A stretch of 64,000 nt of DNA, from contig AJFK01000539.1 in assembly GCA_000467715.1 (NCBI GenBank), positions 62,001 through 126,000 of the forward strand, in the 5' to 3' direction. Each line of letters starts with the position of its first letter. Position 1 is the stretch's first letter. Below the pieces are notes generated by a model. That model saw only the letters and a list, made by a program, of their open reading frames with translations. It searched no databases and had not been told where the DNA came from. This DNA comes from Hysterium pulicare CBS 123377 (lineage: Eukaryota > Ascomycota > Dothideomycetes > Hysteriales > Hysteriaceae). Below are positions 1 to 12,163 of the stretch, piece by piece. A program made the position numbers and the translations under genes.

Positions 1-1
1 G

Positions 2-3000
2 GTTCAGAACCAAGAGATTGCGGAAGAAAAAGAGCGAAAGAAAGACATGCAACGTAAGAGGAGACGAGAAAAGACGATTCAAAATGAAGAAGCCAAAAGA
101 GCCGAAGCTTTAGCCAAAGCTGGCCAAGCAGAGAACGAGGAAGAAAAAGAGAAACATCTTCGAGATGCACAGAAGGCCGAGAAGAAGGCCAAAACAACCA
201 GTCAGCTTCTTCAAGGAGGTACGCCGAGTAAAGATATCCGAGAAGTCACTCCTCACGCACCGAACCTAGAGGGTGGTACAATGAGTTCATTCCAGATGTC
301 AGATGATATACCGCGTGATCTAGGAAAGAAAGGCAGGGGAGGCCGGCAAGGGGGGAGGCTCAAGAAAAGCAAAGAGCAGAAGCAAGCTGAGAAGGATGCC
401 GCCGCAGCTGCTCAGGCCGCCATAGACCGTGGAGATGAACTTCCGCCCATCGCACCTAGGGAGGAAGCCCGTCTTGAAGCACTGAAGAGTCGTAGCCAAA
501 CCGAAGATCTCGCTCCCACCGTTCTCACCACGTATAACTCTCAAGCGTATCAAAACCTATTCAACCAGATTTGGAAGGATATTGCGAAGAAGGATTTACC
601 CAAGGTTGTGCGCATCAAAGAAAACTCTCTCTCTACTAAGCAATCAAATCTCCGTAAGACAGCCCAACTAGCATCAAAGGAAGCTAGGCGATGGCAACTT
701 CGTACGAACAAGAGTATGAAGGATGTCCAGGCTCGAGCTAAGAGGAGTATGCGCGAAATGCTGGGTTTCTGGAAGAGAAATGAGCGGGATGAACGAGATC
801 AGCGAAAAATGGCTGAGCGACAAGAGCTTGAGAATGCAAAGAAGGCAGAAGCGGAACGAGAAGCCAATCGCCAGAAGCGAAAACTCAACTTCTTAATTTC
901 TCAGACGGAACTCTACTCCCATTTCATCGGCAAGAAAGTCAAGACTGACGAGGTGGAACGCTCGACGGATGATATCACCATCTCGAACCAGAAAATCACT
1001 CCTGGACAACCTCACGCACACACTATCGACCTACCAGATACTTTAGTCAAACCTGGAGCCAAGGTTACCAATTTCGAGGACCTTGATTTCGATGCTGAAG
1101 ATGAAAGTGTTCTACGTGCAGCTGCTATGGCAAATGCCCAGAATGCTGTCCAGGAAGCTCAGGATCGGGCACGTGCTTTCAACAACGAAGGCAACCAGAT
1201 GCAGACAGATTTCGATGAAGGAGAGATGAATTTCCAGAACCCAACAAGTTTGCAGAGTATGGATATTACACAACCGAAGCTCCTTAACTGTCAGTTGAAG
1301 GAATATCAGCTGAAGGGGCTTAACTGGCTCGTCAATTTGTACGAACAAGGTATCAACGGAATCCTTGCAGACGAGATGGGTCTCGGAAAGACAGTACAAT
1401 CGATATCAGTTATGGCTTACCTTGCAGAAACTCACAATATCTGGGGCCCATTCTTGGTTATCGCCCCAGCATCTACACTCCACAATTGGCAGCAGGAAAT
1501 CACCAGATTCGTTCCTGATGTGAAGGTGCTACCATACTGGGGAAACGCTAAAGATCGAAAGGTTCTCCGCAAATTCTGGGACAGGAAGCACATCACTTAC
1601 TCTAAAGAGTCGCCTTTCCACGTTCTGGTCACTTCTTACCAACTCGTCGTTCAGGATGCGCAATACTTTCAGAAGATTCGCTGGCAGTATATGATTCTCG
1701 ATGAGGCCCAAGCCATCAAGTCGTCGCAGAGCTCCAGGTGGAAAAGTCTACTTGGATTCCATTGCCGCAATCGTCTTCTACTTACTGGTACACCTATCCA
1801 GAACAACATGCAGGAGCTTTGGGCCTTGTTGCATTTCATCATGCCCAGTCTATTCGACTCGCACGATGAGTTCAGCGATTGGTTCTCGAAGGACATTGAG
1901 AGTCACGCGCAGAGCAATACGAAGCTCAACGAGGATCAACTCAAGCGTCTGCACATGATTTTGAAGCCCTTCATGCTGAGGCGTATTAAGAAGCACGTAC
2001 AAAAAGAACTCGGCGATAAAATTGAACTGGACGTTTTCTGCGACCTGACCTACCGACAACGGGCTTATTACTCCAATCTTCGTAATAAAATCAGTATCAT
2101 GGATCTCATTGAAAAGGTTGTCGGAGACGAACAGGACAGTGCCACTTTGATGAACTTGGTCATGCAATTCCGTAAAGTTTGCAACCATCCGGATCTTTTT
2201 GAGCGGGCTGAGACGTCTTCGCCACTGTCTTTCGCGTACTTCGCCGAAACCGCTTCGTTCTTGCGAGAGGGAAACAATCTCAACGTCAGCTACTCCGCTC
2301 GCAACCTCATCGAATACAGACTGCCAAGATTGATCGGCCGTAATGGAGGTCGACTCGATATGCCTGGCTCAGAGAATCCAAAGGCTGGATTTAAGGGTCG
2401 ATATCTTTACAACTTGATGAATGTGTGGGACGCTTATAACGTCCATGAGTCTGTTGAGACATCCGGAGCCTTCTCATTCCTTCGTTTCGCCGATCTGTCT
2501 GTCAGTGAGGCATCAAAAATTGCTAAGAAGGACCTCTTTCAGCGCGCTCTTGACCATGGCCAGAAGTCTCGCCGTCTAAGTCGTTTCAACGTACTCTATG
2601 CTGGCGACGATGGAGATATCTATACCCCTCAGCGTTCGATGCTCAACATTGTAGACCGCCAAGACCGTCTTCCTTTGGCCGAAATTGCTACTGAAGGCCA
2701 CATGTACAACCTCCTCAATGTATTCGAGACAGCATTCAAGGATACTGGCCTCGATGTTATCGAACGTTGCGCCAAACCCACCGTATCTGCTCCACCAGTC
2801 GAACTCTATTGTGCCAGCCAAGGGGTCATCGCCGAGAAGCAGCGCGACTTTTTCAACGTTCCTGTGCGAAGCGCTCTATATGGTGTGTCCGAGAAAACAG
2901 AGCAGGCAATTTTGAATTCAAAGCTGGACCCGGCCCAGATTCCGGCTACTAGCGTGCTTCCGCCGCCGACCAACAAGAGGGCTCGCTATGCGCACATCCA

Positions 3001-3939
3001 AGTCCCTTCAATGCGCCGTTTCGTCACCGACTCCGGTAAACTTGCCAAGTTAGATCAATTACTGAAGGAACTCAAAGAAGGTGGTCATCGTGTCCTTCTC
3101 TATTTCCAGATGACACGCATGATCGACTTGATGGAAGAATACTTGACGTACCGCAACTACAAGTACTGTCGACTCGACGGATCCACTAAACTCGAAGATC
3201 GACGAGACACCGTTGCAGATTTCCAGACCCGTCCAGACATTTTCATCTTCCTTCTCTCAACACGTGCTGGTGGTCTCGGTATCAATCTGACATCCGCCGA
3301 TACCGTCATTTTCTACGACTCTGACTGGAATCCCACAATCGACTCGCAGGCTATGGATCGTGCCCATCGTCTTGGTCAGACCCGCCAAGTCACCGTCTAC
3401 CGTCTCATTACGCGCGGCACCATCGAAGAGCGTATACGAAAGCGCGCCCTCCAGAAGGAAGAAGTCCAACGCGTCGTCATCTCAGGGGGTGCAGGCGCCC
3501 AAGTCGACTTTAACACCAGGAGTAGGGAGAACAGGACCAAAGACATTGCTATGTGGCTTGCAGACGATGATCAAGCTGCTGAAATCGAGAAGAAGGAGGC
3601 GGAGATGGCGGCTGCGGAGGCCATGGCGCCGCAAGCAAAGAAGAGAAAAAATGCTGCCGCGGGTAGAAAGAGAGGAGATGTTAGCTTGGATGATATGTAT
3701 CATGAAGGTATGTTCTGAAATATCTCCATAACACCCTAATGGAACGATGGCTGATCAATTGTGCAGGTGAAGGACACTTCAACGATGAGAGCGCCAAACC
3801 TTCTGGCGCCGCGACCCCAGTCTCCGCCATGGAAGCCGGTACCCCTGCCAAGGGTAAACGAAAGGGTATTTCGAAGAAGGCGAAGACGCTCAAGCAGCGT
3901 TTGGCTATTGCGGATGGTCAGACGGATGCTGCGGCGTGA
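2..3939 (+). CDS. INO80: INO80 chromatin-remodelling ATPase, 5' partial
   Basis: Catalytic Snf2-family ATPase of the INO80 complex, which slides and edits nucleosomes in the nucleus. The frame is open from base 2, so the ATG at 47 is internal and the true start lies left of the window. Counting from 47: a charged DBINO-type region at about 170-300, then helicase lobe 1 with Walker A (DEMGLGKT, about 440) and a DEAQ box (about 548), a long insertion typical of INO80, and lobe 2 from about 1015 with RAGGLGINL and [11 protein letters not shown]. One intron, 3708-3766 (GTATGT...CTGAT...CAG), carries the frame from MYHEG into EGHFND. The last exon, 3767-3939, encodes a basic tail. Reading through the intron would give a false stop at 3718. 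The identity is very secure; only the N terminus is missing. Confidence 0.96.
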
Positions 3940-4624
3940 GCTTTGTAACATTATCCCATGACATTAAAAATCTTTCTTAATTTTACTTCATTCTGTTATG
4001 ACTATTGGGAGCCACGGGCGATAATCGGGACTAGGCACATTAAGGATTTTTTGTCGAATGCATTGTCGGTGCAAGGGAGTGGAAAGCTTTACATATTACT
4101 TATTCTTGCGAGCACGAGTGGTGGTGAGACGTGTACAATTAGATTTCCTCTTCTTGCTGTTCGTTCAGTTGTTTGCTCTCGATCTCCTGTCACTCTCTGA
4201 CCGAGTGAGGAGGCTGCATTCTATGTATTAGAAGGTCGGAACCTAGAAAATCTACATTTGACTTCAAAGTCCACCTCTTCTCTATGACCTTTCTCGTAGC
4301 TGTTGTGACACAACTTCATACCACTAAAAGACTGGTGTTGGTCACATGCTCATCCCTTCGACCCGATCAGTAGCCACTAAGTCCTTTAGTTCATAGCGAT
4401 CAAGTCATGGCACCTATCAAGGTGAAGACAGTGACGTGAGAAGAACATTGCAACTAGAACAAATAGTACACTGTATCGTCAACATCTAGACCAATGCCAA
4501 TGTAACATGTACATTACACCAAATAATGCGAAATCTAAAGGAGAATAGACAGACAAGACACCATGACACCATGCGCGATGCAAATGCTCATCGAAAGCGA
4601 AACACACCGGCACAAACAACGAAT
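3940..4624. other. Convergent intergenic spacer
   Basis: INO80 (plus) and the SUN-like gene (minus) end towards each other here, so this should hold the two 3' UTRs. Only short, non-coding-looking open frames occur. No repeat or RNA gene was seen. Confidence 0.6.
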
Positions 4625-7600
4625 CTACACAGAGTCCACTTCATCGTCACCAGGACCAGAATCTTCACTCAGGCTCTGGGCTCCGTAACTCGCGCTTCTC
4701 GCAAGCGGACTCCTGGTCCTCTTGCCTTTCTCCGGGTCCCTCGCCTCGGCTTCTGCTTTCAGCATATCTACAGCACGATCAACCTCTTCCCAACTGGGCT
4801 TGCTATCTCGACTGCCCCTCGGAGTGGCGGGTCCAGATTGCGTCGCTAGCACTTGGACTCTTTCAGCCTGTAGATCCTCATCGAGTACGATGGAATCGCG
4901 AGGGGAGTCCATGGCGTGTTTAACCTCATGCTCTTCTCCCGCGGGGTCACTTTGGCTGTGCCCATTGACCATAACAGGAGAAGAGTGGCCGACTCGTGCA
5001 GAATCACCTGTTGTGCTTGGAGGTGTGGGGGGAGAAAATTCGATCCCAATCGGACTTCTCCTTCCATCGGTTTCCGCATCCGAGCTTAGATGCCCAGCAC
5101 CAGCGCTACGTCTTCTGCCCTCATACATCCCATCACTTAGATGAGCGGAACCGCTTCTTGTAAAGTTACTCGTACCGGAGGTATCGCTGCGCCACATATT
5201 CCTTAAACCTCTTCTTCGTCTTCCTGACTCGGGGCTGCCTGGGGGAGTGTCGAATATTCTCGCATATTTTGACCCCAACTGCTGAACAATTGGTACATCG
5301 AGCTGCGTCCCTAGGGTACCCGATCTGACAAACAGCACAAGACCTAAGCAAAGCAGGAGCAATGTTGACTGCACGACAGCCATTCGCTTTTGCCAGACAA
5401 GTTCGTCGGCTACGAGACTCAGTCGCGCTCCGATTTCGCCAATTTCCCGCTGGTTCCTTTCTTTCATCGATTCGAGCTCAAGAATGGTTGACTGCCATAG
5501 CTGATCATACATGCTTCTATAGCTCTTTAACTCGTGGATGACAGTGTTGTTCAGATGGTCGAGGAACGTTTCCGTCTTGGAGAGCTGTCGCTTTTCCACC
5601 TTGATGAAGGCATCTCTGAGAATTCTAGATTGCTCCTCAATGTATTGGAGTGAAAGTGTACTGTTCGCTTCAAGTTGTTGGAGTCGCTTGTGGATCGATT
5701 TGAAAAATGATTCTTGTGTTGTTGGATTAGGAGGCGCAGGCTGGGTCTGAGAGGAATGTCGAGGTTGGTTATGAGAGACAGTGGCATTGGTGGAGTTGAT
5801 TGCGGTTTTGATGGACGAACTACCTGTAGCTGCGGTGTTGGAACTAGAGTTCGTGGATGCTATTGAAACAGCATCTGAAGGGGCAGTGGAGTCAGATGTA
5901 TGTGTAGTGTTTGAAGAATCTATGGAGGGTACTGGTTGGGTCGAATTGAGAGAAGACGTAGAGTCGCTACGTTTAGATTTGTCCGATGAGGACGTAGCAT
6001 TTAGATTTTCTTTTGTCGAAGGTCCCAGTGGTTCTGCAAGAGGTATAGATCCATTTTGAGACGCCGTATCATCTTTGGCGACGGATTGGGTCGCGACACT
6101 CGGTTTGGCTACCTCTACAGATGAGTTCGTTGAGCTTTCAGCGGCTTCCGCTAGCCGACTCTCCTCTGGCTTCTGACTAGCGGAGGGCGATGGCTCTGAA
6201 TGTTGAGATATATCCTGCGTCTTGACTTCTTCCACAGATGTGTGCTCGTTCTCTTTGGTTGGCTCTAGCGGTGCCTCTTGACTTTCTTTGGCACCATCAT
6301 CATCAACAACAACAACAACAGGAGTAGCAGTCAAAACTGGTTCCCCTCCAGCTTCTTCAATTGGTTCAGAAAAGTCATCATCACCTCTGGCCTCCTCCTC
6401 CTGCCGCTTGAATTCTTCCATCATGGTAGTTCCGTGCACTCTTACTAAGCTGACCGGACAGTAAAACTCATTACCGTAATGCGTTAAGAATTCAATCCGA
6501 AGATATCGTGCCCATATTTGTGGTTCTTTGACCAGAAATGGCTGAATATCTCTAGAGTTGCGTGCTTCGAATGTGGCTAGCGTTTTCCATCGATCCATCT
6601 TCACAGGATATCGATCAGAGACGCTGACACGGAAGTGACGGAACATTGACGAGAAAAATTCGAAGTTCGCTAGAACAATGGTGTCGAGAAGGATATCATC
6701 GCACAACTCAACAATGATGAATTTATTCTGAGCAGAGCACTCGTTCAGCATGTAGCTGTCTTTGTTTTCCACCAGAACAGACGAAGAGCTCTTGCATTGT
6801 GGATTCGTCTTGAGAACCGTGGCAGCACAGTCGAATGACGCGTAGTTGAAGCGCTCTTTGCATGTCTTCCCAGCATCTTTGCTAAGAGCCCAAGAGCTTG
6901 GAAGAAGGTTGTCTTCTTCATCGGTGGTCTTGGCAGGATCTTGTGCTTCTCGAGTCCCCGAGGGGACATTGGGAGTGCCCGGTTCTACTTGGCCGGTGTT
7001 ACCAAAGCCGCCAAAGTCTAGCTCGATTTCTGCATCGTCTCCCAAAGAATCCAGCGCGTTGTTGATGTTGACAGGTCGCCGCCGGTTCCCAGAGTTGCTG
7101 CCGCCCCCTCGACTTTGTCCGACGTTCTCGAGCGATTGGCCCGCGCGGGCTAGGTTTTGTTTCTTCCATTCCTCGAACGACAGGAAATTGGCGTTATCAA
7201 GAGGAGAGTCAGTCTCGATTTCGGGCTCGGTGCTTGCAGAGATGCTGGATACGTAAGTAGTAGTGGTGGTATCTGTTTCCTGTGAGCTAGCTTGTGAGTC
7301 GGGACTCGTAGAACTGTGCTGAGTAACATTTGAGTGTAGAGATGGTCGTGTGTCATCGGCCGCACCGTCTACACCCACTGGTTTCACCGACGACGCAGGT
7401 GGACTCCCTTCCTGCGAAGACGACGCTTCTATCGAGGGTGTTGCCGTAGAGGCCGTCCAGCTCGTCTTGAGACATTGTTGTGGGAGTGTATGGGTGATGT
7501 AGTTAATCGTACGGAAGCCACATGTTGACTCGGAGGAGTAAGGAGCCGCTGGAAACTTGGTCGAAGTTGCCGAAGCCGACAGAGAGCTTTGAGTCGAGGT

Positions 7601-7732
7601 GATAGGGGTTGCACTCGAGGATGTGGAGAGTGTTTCTGTCCAAGCGGTCTCATTCGTGGCATGAGCGAGTGTCGGTATGCAGAGGAGCAGTAGGGTTGTC
7701 CAGATGCAGACGTATGCGCCAATCGTGGGCAT
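4625..7732 (-). CDS. SLP1: SUN-like ER membrane protein, SLP1 type
   Basis: SUN-like protein of the Slp1/osteopotentia branch. In yeast Slp1 acts with Emp65 in the ER to guard soluble proteins during folding. I chose the ATG at 7732 because it begins a clean signal peptide (MPTIGAYVCIWTTLLLLCIP, then TLAHA); the in-frame ATG at 7777 would put 15 polar residues in front of it. From 7732 the protein is 1035 aa in one exon. A Ser/Thr-rich luminal stretch is followed by the SUN-like domain at about 290-435 (from CKERFNYASFDC to YCPVSLVRVHG), another Ser/Thr/Asn-rich stretch, a coiled-coil-like segment, one membrane span at about 781-801 (STLLLLCLGLVLFV) and an acidic, Ser-rich cytosolic tail. The domain order and single late span fit the family. 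It faces INO80 tail to tail. Confidence 0.9.
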   Translation of the reverse strand: MPTIGAYVCIWTTLLLLCIPTLAHATNETAWTETLSTSSSATPITSTQSSLSASATSTKFPAAPYSSESTCGFRTINYITHTLPQQCLKTSWTASTATPSIEASSSQEGSPPASSVKPVGVDGAADDTRPSLHSNVTQHSSTSPDSQASSQETDTTTTTYVSSISASTEPEIETDSPLDNANFLSFEEWKKQNLARAGQSLENVGQSRGGGSNSGNRRRPVNINNALDSLGDDAEIELDFGGFGNTGQVEPGTPNVPSGTREAQDPAKTTDEEDNLLPSSWALSKDAGKTCKERFNYASFDCAATVLKTNPQCKSSSSVLVENKDSYMLNECSAQNKFIIVELCDDILLDTIVLANFEFFSSMFRHFRVSVSDRYPVKMDRWKTLATFEARNSRDIQPFLVKEPQIWARYLRIEFLTHYGNEFYCPVSLVRVHGTTMMEEFKRQEEEARGDDDFSEPIEEAGGEPVLTATPVVVVVDDDGAKESQEAPLEPTKENEHTSVEEVKTQDISQHSEPSPSASQKPEESRLAEAAESSTNSSVEVAKPSVATQSVAKDDTASQNGSIPLAEPLGPSTKENLNATSSSDKSKRSDSTSSLNSTQPVPSIDSSNTTHTSDSTAPSDAVSIASTNSSSNTAATGSSSIKTAINSTNATVSHNQPRHSSQTQPAPPNPTTQESFFKSIHKRLQQLEANSTLSLQYIEEQSRILRDAFIKVEKRQLSKTETFLDHLNNTVIHELKSYRSMYDQLWQSTILELESMKERNQREIGEIGARLSLVADELVWQKRMAVVQSTLLLLCLGLVLFVRSGTLGTQLDVPIVQQLGSKYARIFDTPPGSPESGRRRRGLRNMWRSDTSGTSNFTRSGSAHLSDGMYEGRRRSAGAGHLSSDAETDGRRSPIGIEFSPPTPPSTTGDSARVGHSSPVMVNGHSQSDPAGEEHEVKHAMDSPRDSIVLDEDLQAERVQVLATQSGPATPRGSRDSKPSWEEVDRAVDMLKAEAEARDPEKGKRTRSPLARSASYGAQSLSEDSGPGDDEVDSV

Positions 7733-8761
7733 TGCTTGGGCGCATTGCTCAACCAAGCTGCGAGTTCTGCAGGGCAAGTCTTGTGCTTTGTTGGTGCAGC
7801 ATGGGTGGCTTTAACCTATGTGTGAACTGCAGAGACTTTGGCGGTGATGTGTTGTTTGTTTGGGGCGGAGAGAAAGGTGTCAAATTCACCGCCTTGTCGT
7901 TCTTTATCCGTATGCCGCGACTGCCAAGAAACCCTTCGATAAGATGAGAGGGCAATTCATGTGCATATGAACATCTCGGCCGAAGCCGCGTAGTTAGGTG
8001 AAATAACGTATGCATTTATTGTACAGGCTTCGGAGGCACTTCTATATGCTTTCCACGAAACGCGTCTCTGCTTATTTATACAACACTGACGTCTCGAGCA
8101 CGACACAAACTGCATCAGGCCCTGACATATGCAGTTGGCTTAGCATAGAAATCCTATCATGTCGTAAAAAGCGTGCTAACACGCTACAAACACAGCGTGT
8201 GATAAATCATAGAGATGAAAAGAATCATAGAACCGAAAGGCAGCCAGAGGAAGGTGCAAACCCACTCTCAAAGATACAACAAATAGACTCTGAGCGAGTG
8301 AAAAGGCTCCCAAGACAGCCGCCCCGAACCCAATCCAAACTAGCCATAAGCAAAGGCAATAGCCTCGCAGCCGTCTGGTCTTTCAAATATCCGCCCAATC
8401 CTCTCTCTAAGTCTTTCTTTCTTGGTTTCCTATACAACGCCGTGCTGATAATGTGCCCAAACGCCATGCGAACAACCAACTACATCCGGATATGCAGAGG
8501 AAAAATGGATAAGCATCAAATGTGGTGGCTATGCCGTCGTGATGTGCATGCAAAGGGTATGGTGCGCTAGAACGTGTCAATGCTGGGACACAGAGGAGTT
8601 CGTGAAAAGGGGGGCGATAAGGACGAAGGCAAGAAGGCAGCCAAATGTCTTTTCAAAGAGGAAGAGCAAGGCATCTGGTAAGGGGAAGGGGCCGAGGAAT
8701 TTCATACCAGCTTCTTTTATAGAGAGGCCAGTTGAGGTTCCTGTTTGCCCTCCTCCGTATG
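7733..8761. other. Intergenic region upstream of the SUN-like gene
   Basis: About 1 kb between the SUN-like gene start and the end of the SAT4-like kinase, both on the minus strand. It should contain the SUN-like promoter and the kinase 3' UTR. The open frame at 8010-8570 has no domain and looks like chance. Confidence 0.5.
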
Positions 8762-10305
8762 TCAGAAGCCCTCGTCGCCGGCGCGGCAAACTTTTATCTC
8801 CTTGACCCATTCGGAGAAGAGAACTTGGTGAGCTGTAAGACGACGGTTGGGATTCGGGTCAAGGATCGAATAGATAACGTTGCGACATTGCCGCTGCAGA
8901 ATTAATTAGAAGTTGGAATCTCTGAGGTAACCCGATCACTTACCCGACGTAGCACTTCTATAGGCCGGTATCCAGATTCCTCCTTGCGGTCTTCCAGGTA
9001 TCTGTCGAAGAACTCATCCTCGCCCTTCTGGGCGACTCTCCAGAGATGACGACCTGTGCGCATAGCCATGTATATGATACCACAAGCCCAAACATCAACT
9101 GCACGAGGATCAAATTCGCGATCAACGTACTCCTCAGGTGCAATGTAAGGAGCCGAGCCGCAGAGTCCAGCTGTCATGTGCGCTTCCTTCTCCCACGCCA
9201 TACGGAAGCATTCTCCGTTACCGAAATCGGTGATTTTAATGGATCCGTGCTGTGTGAGAAGCAAGTTCTCGGGTTTTAGATCACGGTGTGCGACTCCCAT
9301 CTCGTGCATGTATTCAACGCCTCGCATGAGTTGTTTGAAGAAGCAGTCAGCCTCGGTAACCTCAAGTTGGCCAGCGGCCAGAACCAAAGTGTACAAATCA
9401 CCACCGGAACAGTACTCCATGACCTCGCAATACATGCCTTTATCGTCTTGGAGAAGATCGAGAGTGTTGATCACATTTGGATGAGCCATTGACGAGGAAA
9501 TGCAAAATTCAGCGGTCAGACGCTTCTGATACTTCTTCGAAGATTCTCCTGGGCGCTGCTTGAACTCTTTCACGGCATATAGTTGCTCGCGCTTCGGATC
9601 TTTGGCATCGGTTTTGTGTGCGACACGGACAATGCCAAAAGCACCGCGACCCACCACCTCCTGGCATTTGCCGTATTTTTGGACCAGAGTCTGCGAAGTG
9701 TGGGACGAGTTCTTCTGCTCGGCGAGCTTCTCTTTTTCGTTCCGCATGACATCGACCCAGTTCGCCATCAAGCTCAAAGGCTGCTCCTCCTGATGACCCT
9801 CTTTCTTCTTTCCCACCATGAAACTCTGGAACATATCCGACAGCTTCTCCTGTCGTTTGGCAACCTTGAGATGATGCTCGTGGGAGCCATCCTCATTGAC
9901 CCAGAAACGCCTGTACGGTGTTATATTTCCGTCTTTCTTCTTGTCGGTTTGTTTTCTCTCAACAGTAGAGGATTGTCGCGAAGGTTGTTCCGGTCGACCA
10001 GTGCCGTTCACGAGCTTGGCCTCGGGGATCTTTTCGACTAGGTTTACCCGCGATGATTCTCTACTCTCTTCTCGTCGGGCAAACATGCCACTAATGCGCG
10101 AGGTCATGGTTGGCTTTTTCACTTTTAGTGAACCATCGCCGCTCGGCTGCGGAGTACCATGTGTCGGAGGCGGTAGGGCAAAATTGCCATCTGGCTGCGA
10201 CTGTAATGAAGATGTAGTAGAGATCGAGGGTGCAGGTGAAGCGACTGGTTTGGAGCTCTCGCTCGGAGGGTTGCTCCCAAGCTTTTCGGTCGCAGACGCA
10301 GACAT
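8762..10305 (-). CDS. SAT4: SAT4/HAL4-family serine/threonine kinase
   Basis: Fungal Hal4/Hal5-type kinase. In yeast these stabilise the potassium transporters Trk1/Trk2 and nutrient permeases at the plasma membrane and give salt tolerance. There are two exons, 10305-8944 and 8893-8762, joined across a 50-nt intron (GTAAGT...CTGCAG), giving 497 aa. The first 205 residues are Ser/Pro-rich and disordered. The kinase domain has a glycine loop ([10 protein letters not shown], about 213), the lysine motif [14 protein letters not shown] (about 340), DFG (about 355), and an APE-like [21 protein letters not shown] typical of this family. The last exon supplies [15 protein letters not shown], the end of the kinase fold. 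Without it the ORF would stop at an intronic codon (8902). Confidence 0.92.
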
Positions 10306-11265
10306 GTTTTATGATTATTAGAAATTTTGTGAGGGAGTCGCAAGTAAGTAGTAAGGTTTGTATCGTGTACGTTGGTCTCTCGGGCTGGGGCGAAGCCCAG
10401 AGTCAAGGCTTTAATACCTGCAAAACGGCGGCTTGGAGTGATTTGCAATGGATGGTAACGTTCGCACTGGGTGTCACGGTGGTTATCACAGTCGCTGGTG
10501 CAGGCGGCGTTCAAGTTTTGCCAGAGGCAAAACCTTGGCACCGAGTTGAGCGTTACGGAGACGTCGAGTGGGTTGGAGGTTGCTGACAAAAGCAGCGGTG
10601 GCAGTGGCTGTGTGATCGGGGTCGGCTTGATATCAAGTCTTGGTCACTGCCGTCGAGTAACGGAGGGAGATGGAGGAAAGGATCGGCCGTGAGTGGGATT
10701 TTCGGTTGTTTGGTGTGGTGCGAGGATGTTGGGCGGTGGGTGAGGTGGAGGGAAATTCTGCTCTGTCGCCTTTGCGGGGACGAAAAGAGACGGCAGATTA
10801 GCGGTGGTGGTGTAGCGGTGCGGCATTTATGGGAGAATGGGTCTAAGGCTAAGCGGATTCCATTGCAGCAGCATACCTGGGTAAGCCGTTTATTGTTTGT
10901 TTAAGCACTGCGAAATGCTGAAGGAACATCGATCATCAGGTTGAGACCCTGGAGATGAGGCGGTCGGCAGCATGCAGTGCGAGCGTATTCGTCTGCCACC
11001 GCTGCTACCAGCATTCCGCGATTTCTCTTGTCGACGGCCAGGACGCAGCCAGCCCGTTGGACCAGTCACCCAGCAATAGGATGATTGAATAGTAGACCCG
11101 GCAGTGAGTCCCCAAAGCAGAGAACAAAGAGGTGACGTCTTCAGGGCCATGCACAGACCTTCCGTGCTTGTCTCTTCATCGTTGCTGCGCATCATTTCCG
11201 CCATGAGACAGCACTTTCGTCCAATGACACCCGACCAGGCTTGGATGCGCGTGCAGCTGCTGCAG

Positions 11266-11287
11266 AGCTCCAGCTCCAGCTCCAGCT
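11266..11287. repeat. AGCTCC hexanucleotide repeat
   Basis: About 3.7 copies of AGCTCC in a row, inside the gene-free stretch upstream of the SAT4-like kinase. Confidence 0.8.
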
Positions 11288-11793
11288 ATCACGAGCATCA
11301 CAGCTTCATAAAGCGATGCTCAGCAACAGCACTGCTCAACGCTCGGGTGATGCTTTCGAGCGGATGGCGCCAGTGGAGGCTGGTTCACACCATGCCAGAT
11401 TTTCTTTCTTCTTACGATCCAGACTGCGGTCCACAGCCATCTCCGGCTGAAGCAGACATCACCTCCTAACACGGCTGCTGTATGACCAACTCAAAGACTC
11501 ACCGTTACGGCCAAGGGGATGATGCATCCGATCGCCCTGACGTTGGGCCATGTTCTCATTCTCTGATGATATGAACGCATTCGGCTGCTCCCATTTCCTC
11601 TCTCGGGCTCTTGCTCCCCGCATGTTTGTACGCTTGATCTTTATCTGCCACCAGTACTTTTCCATGCTCCACTGCCTAGGTATATGCAGTCCGCTGCTTC
11701 ATTCCCCCGAACGTTCCACCCACAGCTCGGGCAGAGAAGGTAAATGGTTCAATCAGACCAATCATAAATCCCTCAAGCTACTGCATGCACCGA

Positions 11794-11833
11794 GTGTCTG
11801 TAGGTGTCTGCAAGTGTCTGCAAGTTTCTGCAA
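11794..11833. repeat. Four tandem 10-bp units
   Basis: Four adjacent 10-bp units, GTGTCTGTAG, GTGTCTGCAA (twice) and GTTTCTGCAA. A looser continuation in CTGCAA follows. Confidence 0.85.
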
Positions 11834-12120
11834 AGCCGCTGCAACACCGCTGCAAGGTTCACGCACCACCGGCTCTATTTGAACTGCAATTCACTACCTT
11901 CACGACGCACTGGCCCTCGCTGATTCCGGCATGCTGGGTCTGTCCGGCCACTCGGGCTCGCGCAATCGTGCAGACAGCCGAAGGCATGGAAGGACGTTAT
12001 TGGCCCGGCATGGCCTCGATTCGATATCCGCCGTTCTCCTTCCAATTTACCTCGTGGGCTTAAGTACATAATGGATTCCTAAGCAGGTGGAGCGACTAAG
12101 CGATACCACCTGTACATCAG

Positions 12121-12163
12121 CCTTTCACCTTCCACCTTCCACCTTCCACCTTCAACCTTCCAG
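12121..12163. repeat. CCTTCCA heptanucleotide repeat
   Basis: Tandem 7-bp pyrimidine units (CCTTCCA) with small variations at both ends; a simple minisatellite. Confidence 0.85.
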
